From contig NC_082612.1 in assembly GCF_030936135.1 (NCBI RefSeq), forward strand, positions 20,035,475 through 20,099,474: a stretch of 64,000 bases of DNA, given 5' to 3'. This stretch comes from Gavia stellata. Taxonomy: Eukaryota > Chordata > Aves > Gaviiformes > Gaviidae. The position numbers and the translations under genes are program-made. How positions within the stretch are numbered: the first letter of the stretch is position 1; the number at the start of each line of letters is the position of its first letter. Below, one piece after another: positions 25,048 to 35,900 of this stretch. The notes below the pieces were generated by a model. The model was not told where the DNA came from. It ran no database searches and saw only the letters and a list, made by a program, of their open reading frames with translations.

Positions 25048-27690
25048 CTCGTGCACATGAGCCACAATGAAGCGGACTGAACAGAACACTTAAGGCACAG
25101 GGACACTTTGGTTTGGCATAGAGGATTTAATAATATTTGTTAATTTGGTGCTTGTTGTAAATTGATCTGCATAAGATTGAAACAAGAAAATCTTTTATAA
25201 TGACATGTAGAGCCTTTTAAATCTTAGCTAAATCCTCTTCTACTTAAGACAATGCCTAAAGGTCAATTATTCTTCCTGATGTACAGCTTTTACCTTGGGT
25301 TTCTTAAAAATTAGATGTGTTCTTCCCTTCCCCCAGAATAACTGCCTGAAGGGCATATATAAATTATTATAATATATATTATTTACAGTGTATGGAGTTG
25401 CATCACTTTGTGCATACGGGAAAACACAGGTGATGTCAACAGCCAGGTGACGCTTTTGGGGACAGGCCTGTAATAAGGAGGTATCAGTGTATCCAAGATA
25501 GTTGTGAAAGGAAGTGTGTAAAAACAGCATCTAAATGGAAGGTAGTACTTGTATTTAGGACGTGACACAGCATGTTCCTTTAGTGCGCGGAGCGCTGTGA
25601 AATATACAGGCAGTAATACGGAGGGGTCGCTTGCAGATTTAGCATTGGGCAAGTGGTGGAGAATCTTGCTGGAGCGGGGCCCAAGGAGTTTAGAGGCGGA
25701 ATGGAATTAATGGGAGTTTTTTGATAGGAATGTGGCTGAGAGCTCAGATGTTTCTTAAGCTGGAACTTGAAGGCTAAGACAGTGGCCTGTTCTCAGAAGT
25801 GAGGAAGAGCAGCCATGCCACAATGCCGGACTGTCTGCCCAGTGTACAGTGTTACCTAAGTGCGCAGCAGATGGATGCTGTTGCTTAGGTGAAGCTTGGT
25901 TTTTCAGAGGTCTGTGGCAGCCTGATCCCTCGCTGGAGGTCGGGCTGTGCAGTCCGTTGTGTTTTCTAGGATCGAGCTGTAACCCTGGAAAAGTGTTTTA
26001 AGTCTGAGAAGCTGAGGTCACAGGAGACGGTGGAACCACAGTTGTCTTAATGAGGACTCAAGACAATCTGCATCCGAATTGACTTGCAAACGCAGGTAGG
26101 GATCATGTTCAGCCTGGTTGTGGGTCTTCAGGATGCTGCTTCTCTGTATGTTGGTGATTTACTTAGCATAAGGTTTTTTTAGTGTTGTTTGGAATGACTG
26201 TGAGAGCCGTGATCAGAGAGGATGCTAGCACAGAATCAGGATTGCCACCAAAACAGACGCGTGGATCCTTTTACACAAAGCAGGGGGGCAGGGGGAATCA
26301 ACTATATCTGTGTATAGACTAGGGCAGAGGATTTTTTTCAGTATTTGTTACAGGCAATCTCAGATCACATTTTTGATAGTGGAACACATTTGCAAAATTA
26401 ACCTGGTAGGTTACTTACCTACCCTGAACGTCAATAACCATGTTTAATCACAGGCATTTTTATTACCTGTCTCACTGCAGCCTGAACCAGCTAGGTTTTT
26501 CCAAAAGGGATTTTGTATTCCTCGTGTAAAACTGTAAATACAGAGAAGTGCAGCAGAGCTCTTCCTCTGGGTTTTCTAGCAGGGCCAGGCTGGGGAAAGG
26601 CAGGGGTCAGGCAAACCAGCAGCAGAGCTAAGTGCCTACATGTGTGATGGCAATAGGATGGGAGGATGCTTCCACTCCTGTCTTCACCCCACGGTCCTGT
26701 GCCCTGAGCAGAAGGCCCTTTCTCTTTGACCCTTCTCTGGTGCCTCCTCCCAATGCCTCAGGGGCACGAAGGGCCTGGGAGGCAGCCAGCAGCGGTGACA
26801 GGCCTGTTGAGTGGCCACTGCAGACAAGGTCTGACCTGCCAGTCAGCGTCTGAAGGGTCCTGTCTGCTATTAACATCTCCCTGAGCATAAATAGCAAGTA
26901 TATTTGTGCGAATCGCCGAAAAGGGAATGCACCTCTTGTGTAAGTAAATGCCATTTTTTTTCATAATTAGGACTTGGATTTACTTAAAAAAATCAGTGCA
27001 GTAACTTTACATGTAGATAGTGCAGATACTCCATTTACCTCTAGTCACCTAATATAGTATGTCCGGTAAGATTTGTATAAATGTAAATTAGTGTAAGTGA
27101 ATAAAGTAATACCTACTTACGTTATTTTTCAAACAGATTGCAATATGCCTTCTTTTGTTTAGACTTCAATCCATGTTAATTTTGTATATATTCTGTGTCT
27201 TACTCTAAATTGCACCTTTTGTGATGTGTATTTATATACAGTGTGCAAAAACACTTGTGAAATTTAGATTACAGTTGTAATTATGTATGATGGCATTGCT
27301 TGAGAATATTTTGCTTGTAAAGACTTTGAAGGTGCAATCAATGCTCTTAGTTCTTCTATTTTGTTTTAAACAAGCTTTCTCAAATATTAAGCTTGGATTC
27401 CTCTCTCCCCTCTCCCTGGTGTAGAATGTGTGGATTGGTTTTTGTACTTCCTTAGCCATTTGCATCAAACTGCTGGACAAGATTTACAGTCAAGTTCATC
27501 CATTACATAAAAATAATTGGGAATGGGGCAAGGGTTCACTTTCTAGTTCTGTTTACACCTGAAAGTAGAAAAATTAAATTTATATTTACTAGACCTATTC
27601 AAAGAATACACTTTTCTATATTGTACAAATAAAACAGTCAGATAAATCACAAAGAAAAATAAACATTTATACTATTCTGTAAATACGATC
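25048..27690 (+). other. LIN54: LIN54 3' untranslated region
   Basis: This AT-rich non-coding run follows the stop codon. Polyadenylation hexamers AATAAA occur at 27100-27105, 27628-27633 and 27658-27663, so the longest 3' end is probably near 27.68 kb. Pumilio-type UGUANAUA elements lie at 26533-26540 and 27183-27190, and a third at 27678-27685 falls at or just past the expected cleavage point. The end position is inferred. Confidence 0.7.
27628..27663 (+). promoter_or_regulatory. paired poly(A) signals of LIN54
   Basis: AATAAA occurs at 27628-27633 and 27658-27663. They are the last plausible signals before the LIN54-THAP9 gap. An earlier AATAAA at 27100-27105 could give a shorter transcript. 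Confidence 0.65.
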
Positions 27691-30500
27691 TTTTCTGCAC
27701 TCCTTTCCTTCAGCACTTACAAATATACACAGACAATTTCCACTGAAATATCAAAATAAATCTGCTAACATTAGGCCCACTTCTGATGTAAGTACTGGCT
27801 TGGATTTTTGGTATGAGACCAAATCCTACCAGAGATAAACCCTTGGTTACTGGCGTACCGTCACGCATAGCAATTCGTGGCACATTGTGGCACAGTTCAT
27901 AAAAGGGCCACAATGTGTCAACCAAGCCAGCACCAGGTAGTTGAGCCCACGTGATTAATTTCTCTATTTCTTTTAAACTCTTCCATGAGAAAGCATAGTT
28001 TCTTCACGTGCACCAGCTGGGTAAGAGTTGGGCTCAGGCTGAGCGGAAAGACGTGCCAGGCCATTCTGCAGCATCCTTGAAGACAGCGGGGTGCTACGCA
28101 GAGCTCGCTGAGGACCGCGGGCAGCTCTTTGAGGCAAAGCTTTGTCGAGAGCCTTAGACTGCTTGTTAGCAGGATGCAGCGCACTGTCTTCTTGTTGCAT
28201 TTGTGTCTCTTTACGTCTCTCTTGGGGAGGAGGTTTGTGAGCAGCTCTTGCAAAGCTATATTGCTCACTTGCATTACGGAATACAAGTCAGTGAAGAGAG
28301 CTTGTGGTTTGTTTCTGCAAAGTAAAACCTGGGTTTATTTTTGTCCATCCAATTTCTACGTTCAGCTTGGTAAAGGTAGTATACGATCAACGCTCAGGGA
28401 GTCTTAGGTGCGTTGTTAGGATGTTGAGCAAATGAAAGATGTTACTGGACTGAGCTTTTTCCCCAGTAGCGCACCAGCTGCCACGAGAGAAGGCTGTCGG
28501 TTACCTTAGGCTGCAGTAGAGGACTGAGAAAAGGAATGATGTGCTCAAAGTGATGATTGTGATTAGGGGTGGGTTTGTACAGACCTCATGGAGGGAAGGG
28601 TGCTAGCAAGAGTGGGTGTTTCAGAGAGAGATGGTGAACATCTGAGCAAGGAATTGCTGGGAAGAGAAAGCAGTGTCCAAAAGGCACTGTGGGAAAAGGA
28701 GTGGTGCAGAAAATCACTTGGTCATGATTGTGGAGTTCCGAATGCTGAAAAATTCCCCTGAAACCTGACAGTTCCGGCGGTGTGAGTACAGCCAGCAGTA
28801 TCTGTGGTGGGCAACAGCAGGTCTGGAAAGCATTTCTGGAAAATAATGGCAATTGGTACAGGGTTCCTATAACAACCGTCAAGCTTTCTTACCTAATTAA
28901 CAAAGCTATCCAATATTATAACTGCCACACTTGTTTCTAATAATGTGCTTTTGCTCAGACGTCATCCTACCAAGCCCTGTAAAACTTCCCCCACATTTCT
29001 TGAAAACCTCTGTCATCAATATTTCAGTGAATTACGGAAGGATGTGTGAACTGCGGTGGTCACGGGCGCGGGCAGGTCAGCCACGGGAATGCGGAGAGCC
29101 CGACGTCAGCCTATCTGCGCAGTGGTCTCCGGCTCAGGTCACCCTTGAGAAATTCAGAGGTGGGGAAGCCCTGTGCGCAGCACGCCTGCCATGTTCACAA
29201 CTTCACCCCTGCGGCCAGGAGCTCGTTCGTTGGGGAGGAGGCTCAGTATGAATTGAGCAAGACAAGCTCCCTCAGATGTAAACAGGAAGCAGCAGCAGGC
29301 TTATGTCCAGCCGAAAAAATGCACAGCAAGGAAGTGCCTGTTCCTACAGCTCAGCTCATATTGGGGCTGGAGGTTTAGGCAATACAAATGTTGCAACATT
29401 AAGTGAGCGCAACCAATCTACCGCTGGGATTTCAGCAGCATTTTGCCAGTTGTCCTAAAAATCCCACATATATGGGAGGGAAGTAGTTTCCTGCAGAGTC
29501 TCTTGTAGCTGGGATGGTTCCATGGCAGTGGCAGCTTCAACACGGCTTTTTGCATAGGTAATTGGACTGGAAAAAAATGTCTAGAGGCTTTGGTTTGCTA
29601 CTCCCAGCAGAGAATGCATGAAGTTCTGTGGTGCTGCTGCTCTCAGAGCTTGAGGAATTGAATGCAGCAGCTCTGCTCCCACCATAAGTGAGTAGAACTA
29701 AGGAGAGGAGGAAGAACCCAAACCAACGAGGGACAGTTTTGTCAAGTCACTAGTAGGCAGAATGGCACCTTGAATATCATTCCTGCCCTGGCACGCGGCG
29801 GATCACCATTTTTCATCCCATCTCCAACATGCAGCTTGAAAGTAACTGAACAGCCAGAGTTTTGTGGGAAATACTTGCGTTCCATCTCTATTGGATGCAA
29901 CTGCTGTTCTGCATGGCAAAGGGAAGCCATTTAGCAACCGTTACGCCAAACTTCGCTATTCCAGGTAAAGCATTGCATACCAAGGCGGCTTCCTTGCCAC
30001 GGAAATGAACTGACTGAAGAAGCCTGTCCTACTTGACGGCATCAAATCTGTGATTCAAGTAATCAGTGGAAACAACATCTGAGAAGGTGACTGCCTTGTT
30101 CCCTGAGCTGCAGGACACACGCCAGCTCTGGCAGGATGGGGCCACGTGGCACAGTTGAGTGGGTGACCCGATGGGGCCACGTAATGGGACCTGAAATGCT
30201 CGCCCTGCTGCAGCACACCTGTATGCTGGTGCCTGGGACTCCTGCCCAGAGAGGAGGGTGTCGGTACCCTGGGTGCTGCTGGGCATGACAGCCTGGTGAC
30301 AGCCTCAGCGCTGCCGTCTCACCTTCACGGACAACAGCCTCTCTGCTTAGTATCCACTGCCTCACTTGTAAAACATGGGGCTTTAGGGGTGCAGTTTGAT
30401 ATTGTAGTCCCCCCTCCAGGGAATCTAGACTTCAGCAGCTTGTTTAGCTGTTTGATGAGACATGTAAGAGTGGAGACTAGAGCTTGGGTACAACTTGAAT
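27691..30500. other. gap between convergent LIN54 and THAP9
   Basis: No conserved coding exon, RNA gene or clear transposon was recognised. It holds a 14-bp-stem hairpin at 27878-27920, a 97-codon open frame on the minus strand (27710-28003) that is not above chance, and a CpG-richer patch at 29040-29240. The 3' UTRs of both genes point into it. Confidence 0.6.
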
Positions 30501-30519
30501 GCCATTTTCTATTCACATC

Positions 30520-30525
30520 TTTATT
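30520..30525 (-). promoter_or_regulatory. THAP9: poly(A) signal of THAP9
   Basis: On the minus strand this is AATAAA, about 495 bases after the THAP9 stop and the first such hexamer reached. The THAP9 3' UTR would be about 31017 down to 30505. Confidence 0.6.
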
Positions 30526-31017
30526 GTCCTTTTTAAGTAAAAGCTCTGCAAGCTTTCTTGCCTCCAGCTTTTTTAAAGCAGATCTGCTTTGGTGAAATCA
30601 AATTGCCAGCACACGATCGCCCCCCACAACTGCGTGGAAGATGGATCAATTTTTATCCTGGCAAAAGCGCTCACAGCACTAAGCCACCCAGCACCTCCGG
30701 GGGACACTCTGCAGTGTCCCCCACCGCTTTCCCAGGCATCTTAAGCAACCATGGCTCATCCTGACCCGCCGTGTGAGTCTCACGAAATATGTGGCTGCTT
30801 TGCAGGATTGCTAAATGGAACACAGGATCAGATGAACTTCCTTGCTTTGCTCAGCCAAACTCTGATCAGATGGTTTGCAGTGGCCCAACTGATCACCACC
30901 AGTTTTGCCGGCCAAATCATGGGAAGACATCACATCATTTCCTTGCCTGTGTTGCCTAGATCTGGCCATCACCGAGCTTCAGTGGGGGACAGCCATCCTC
31001 GGAACAACAATGAGTAC

Positions 31018-32980
31018 TCATGACCCCGCGTGGGTTTGGCTTGACTGACAGCTACCCAATGGTGATGGAAACAAATGTTTTCCCTTCAGTCTTTTCAGTC
31101 TGTGCCTTCCACAATGGTATTTCAAGTTCAGGTGTTTGGCATGGTTTGTTCTGATGTTTAAGTATCGTCGCGTTATTTCCTTTACTAAGATTGTGTAGTG
31201 ATTGTTGACGCACAACTCCCCATCAAATAAATGGGTCGTGAGGGTGGGGAAGAGGGGACTTTCTCCCAGAAGCTCCTGGAAAACTTTCTGTTCTAGAGAC
31301 AAATGCCATAGCTTCATGTTTTTGTTGCCATCTCCTCCTTTGCCATACCGGTTTAGGACTTGTTCCGAAACCCTTGTTATGTGGTACACACTTGCCGAGG
31401 GCAAACTCACTCCACCTAACTTTTTTATGTAGAGCACTGACCCGCATCCTCGCCTGCTCTCATCTGACTCAAAGAGGGAAGCGAGACAAGCCTCACATTG
31501 CAAGTCAGAGGCTAATTGCTCAGCAACGAAGCCCGCGGTGCAGGTGACGCTCTGTGCATGCAGTGATAGGTCTGTCAGCGCGTTACTCAGTGCAGAGTCG
31601 CGCAAAAGAAGGCCTGCACAACACAGGTACTCTCTTGCCAGTGTCCTCCTGCACGCTGGGTTATACTGAGCACGAACGCTGCCAAGGGTCAGATCTCTCC
31701 TACGAGACAGGGCTATGTCCAAGGAGCTCATACCGCCCGAGCCACCGCTGTGTGGCGAGCCTGGTGCCAGGCTGCAGCTGGCCAGCAGTTTGTGATAAGC
31801 GGCTTGGAACACAGTGCAGGTGGGGCTCCCGGTGCCGCCGCAGGCTTGCTGGAGGGCCCTGAGGAACAGCTCCAGCGGGTCGAGGCTGAAGGCGTGGGTC
31901 AGGAGGTGGTGGGAAGGAGTGCCTTCTGGAGAGGCGTAGTGGGTGTAAAGCCACTTGAGGCTTTCGGCGTTGAGCAAGAAACTCAGAAATCCTAGTTTGC
32001 GTTTGCTCTTAATAACGTATCTCCCCATAGAGTCCATTAAGGTGACGAAGAAGCTCTTGGCCTCGTTAAAGAGCTGACTTATTTTGGTGTAATTCCCAGC
32101 TAGCAAAGGCCCCTTCAGTCCCCTTCCATAGGGTCCTCTGCCATGAAACACGTCACACAGACTGCTCATCAAACGCACAAACTTGACAGTACCGCTGCAG
32201 TTCTGGAATGAGGCTAGGCCCAGCTTCTGGAGGTGTTCCAGCGCATCAGCAACACCCTCGCTGAACAACAGGGTAGCAAGGTTGACCTTCAGGTGGTAAC
32301 TCTCCTCACTCCCAGGTCCACCTGATTTGGGACTGCGTGGCTCTAATACCCTCTGCTCCCGCAAAGTCGCCAGCTCCACCACATGCTGCCACCGCACGGT
32401 GTCACTGAGCCACTCTATCTTCTGGAAGCACTGCAGAGCATTCCTGATCAGCTGGAGTGCATGGCAAGTGTCGAAGAAGTACGCGATGCTGTGAGCAGAG
32501 CCGGGCGGATGCTGGAAAGTGCACTGAATCCTATCGGGATCTATCCTGATCCCCAGAGCTCTGGCGGTCTCAGCACCACAAGCAGAGGCACCTGATGTCA
32601 CAGCCAGCACTGTAATGCCAATGTTGTTCAGCTTATTGATGGTCTGACGAAGCAGCTGAGCAAGCAAGTGGCCGGTCATGCTGTTCACGAAGAAGTAGCC
32701 AAGTGGAGCTGTCCAGGGACTTGAGATGCCGACTGCCATGAGGATTATTGCTTCTGAGGCTAGCGGAGCTTCATCAGCATCAAGAACGCCTGCTCCCAAG
32801 TCAACAAAGCCTGTCAGGCGCTGGGTCTGCGGGTCCCACTCCTGCTGCTTCTGCAGGGACATGTCTTGTACCATCAGGGCACAACAGCGGTAGGCCTGTT
32901 CCCCTCTCTCCACCTTCTCCTGAAGGCGGAGAAAAATGTCGTTGCTGAAGCCTGCAGCAGCCTCGTTATGAGACAGCCAA
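31018..32980 (-). CDS. THAP9: THAP9 exon 5 (residues 245-898), transposase domain
   Basis: The acceptor is tttttttccag|TTGG and the exon is open for 654 codons. Landmarks are GFVDLG with Asp305, VTSGAS with Gly375 in place of the catalytic Asp, [10 protein letters not shown], the insertion domain, FSLDPLELF with Glu615, and a conserved C-terminal [12 protein letters not shown]. No stop or frameshift interrupts it, which argues for selection on the protein despite the lost aspartate. Confidence 0.95.
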
Positions 32981-35900
32981 CTGGAAAAAAAGGGAGGATG
33001 CGATTAGGAGATGTGATTCTGAGAAAACTGAAGCAACAGTCAGCACTTTTACCACTTTGGGACATGGTCAGCCATGTCCGGAGCTGCAGAGCAGGCTAAG
33101 ACACAGCATATAAAGCAAGCAGCCCTGCCTTTCTTTATGCATAGTCTGAGTTTTGCATCTCACACCCTAGTGATGGGAAGCCAAGCAAAAGTACTGACCG
33201 TGGAGGAAAGTAACAAAGCAGCTCCCTGCCTATCCAACATACAGGAGATCAGGACAACAGGAAAAAAAAAAAAATTAAACGAAACACAGAAGTGCCAGTC
33301 AGGCTCTGCAGAGGGCCAGCAACACCGGGCTGCTCTCCTTCCCGGCTGGCTTTCTCCACACTGTACATCTTAATCCAGTTTGGAAGATGTGAAAGCCTCA
33401 GCAGCTCATGTGGAATGCTACTCTCCTCAATACACACTCCATCCGCTGCCTCCTGGCACCCCTGTGAGCAGATTTTCTGGAGGAAGCTGTGTGAACCCCC
33501 CGCCCAGGCTGGCATGGACAATGTGTGTATCTGCTGGGCGTCCTCCAACTGCACTCCAGGAGTCTGAGACTCAAAACCTGTACGGGGAGAGTTTCCTCAG
33601 CGTTTGTTTTGTGCCCTGTTACAACTTCACTCCTTGTTAAGGGGTCTGATAGCACTTCAGGTAGTAAATTCTGAGCCTACGTAACTACTTGCAATGGGTT
33701 ACACAACTGAGTTATGTGACACAGAAATATCTCCCTTCTCTAACTTTTGAAACAGATACTTGTCAAGATCCGCTAACTTCCCAGAGTCCTTGTGGGGCAA
33801 GGTGAGAAAAACCAAAGCTCTAGTCTAACTGCTTTATGCAGTCCTTCATTTTGTCATGTTCCCTTCTTGACTTCTCCCTTTTCCAGAGAACAGTCCCAAA
33901 GTTTTCCATGTATAGTCCTATTGGTTTTGATTTCCTCTACTGACACTTATTCCTGCCCATCTCTCATCAGGCTGTTGGTGGAGTACTGCAGGTGCTCCCT
34001 TAACACTGCCACCTCCTGCTTCTTTTTAGATGACCTTACTCGTATTTGCCTTTCCTTCTGCTATTTGGCTCATCCCTCCCCTCTCACAAGTCTACGCTGC
34101 ACGTCACGGGGCAGGAGCATGGTCCAGCGTGGTAAAACACCTCTGCTTCTTTGTATTCCTCCTTCCTCCCCAGCGAACAGTAAAACACGTAGAGACCCCA
34201 CAGCAGCTGAGGCCCTGAAATACAGCTTTTCTCACACCCGTACTCGTCTGGGAATAATCAGCAAACTCCACTTACTCTAAAATCGTTCATGTGAGGAATG
34301 TGTTATTCTCATGCTGTGACCCGCATGCATGTGCACATACCAGCTCTCTGAGATGAGGGGTATCAATATTTCTTGATATATGCTTCCCACTCTGCTTCTG
34401 TTACTAAAACAAAGCAGGGAAAAACTACCACCAATGTTTTCAGGATGGATCTGTTACACTTATTTCTACGTGAGTACCTGGAAATACATTCAGAATGAAT
34501 GAATGAATAAATAAAAACTTGCTTTGTCAGGCTGTAAGGATGAGGGAGGGGAAAAATCTTCCGTAGATAATCATAGGCCTTAATATGGTAGAGGTGGAGA
34601 ATACAAGCAAATTGCTTCATTTCTGCTGAGTATTCTGCCATCTGCCTCCAGCTGTGCAACTCACAAGGCAAATCTGCTTAAAAAAAAAAAAACAGAAGAG
34701 GTCAGCTTTAGCGAAGCAAATAAAGAGCTGGTAACAGAGGGATGCATGATACAAACACACTGCAGAACATGAGGCAACAGGGCGGCCTCTGGAACCGCGT
34801 AGTCCCGAAGCCGGGTGTGAAGCGCACAGCTGAGCAACACCGTCACCGTGCCTCACCTCTTCCTGGGGACGGGCTGTGGCCGGGGAGCGTGTGCCCTACC
34901 ACACTGTCTGGGGCCGAGTCCCCAGCACGTCCTCCCCCTCTTTCCTATCTCGTGTCATTCCACAGTTCTGAGTAAAGACTGTGTCTTATGTGTGGGTGCT
35001 GCTTAAAAATTGATGTAACAGGAGAGGAGCCATTAGCTAACGGTTGACTCTGCAATTTGAAATGGCTTCTTCAGGTTCTGCTATTAATTTTAACACAGTT
35101 TGCTTCTGGACAGCACGAAAGACAGGGGTTTTCTAGTTAAATATACTGTATTCTTGAGTCATCCGTCAGCTGAACGGTGGCACGGTTTCGTTTAACAGCC
35201 TCGGTTCCAGGTCTGACCTGAGCGCTGTAGCCAGCCTCAAACCATCGAATTTTTCGGGGAGATTTTAATTCTTCGCAGGATGGATTGTTGCATTCCGGAC
35301 CTACAGATCGCAAAGCCTTCTCGCTATAGCATTGGACCTAGGAGTCTGACAGGCAGGGATTACCAATATCGTCAAGTCAAACAAATCCGTAACACCGGGG
35401 CGAGGGAGCGCCGGCCCTGACGCGCTCTGCCTTAGCCAACGCCCCGGCGGTACCTGGAAGCTGGGCCTGCAACAAACTCAGGGTCTCCTCGGAAAGCTGC
35501 TGCTCCTCCGCCAGCTCCCGGAGGATGTTCGCCACCGTTCTGGGCCGGGCCGTGGGGTGCTGCTGTGGGGTCCCCAGTGGCGGCTGTGCCCCAGCAGCGC
35601 CCGCTGCCTGCCGCCCCTTCAGGCTGTAGTTGTGGTCCCCAGCGGGGGGGCTGGGGAGAGGCCGCCTCAGAGCTCCGACGGCAGACCCGCTCCTCCGGCC
35701 GGTGCCCAGCGGCTCCTAGCGGGAAAGGGAGAGAGGAGGTCACAGAATCACTACGGTTGGAAAAGACCTGTAAGATCATCAAGTTCCAACCACCAACCCA
35801 ACCCCACCATGCCCACTAAACCATGTCCCGCAGTGCCACGGCCACACGTTCCTTGAACACCTCCAGGGATGGGGACTCCACCACCTCCCTGGGCAGCCTC

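Noticed and set aside
27710-28003. Minus-strand 97-codon open frame containing TLWPFYELCHNVPRIAM
   Set aside because: It reads like protein but has no start, no supported splice partner and no recognised family; its length is within chance and it overlaps a palindrome.
31018-32913. Single-exon 631-residue transposase gene beginning at 32913
   Set aside because: The frame is the large last exon of THAP9. An acceptor at 32981-32983 joins it in phase to four upstream exons including the THAP domain.
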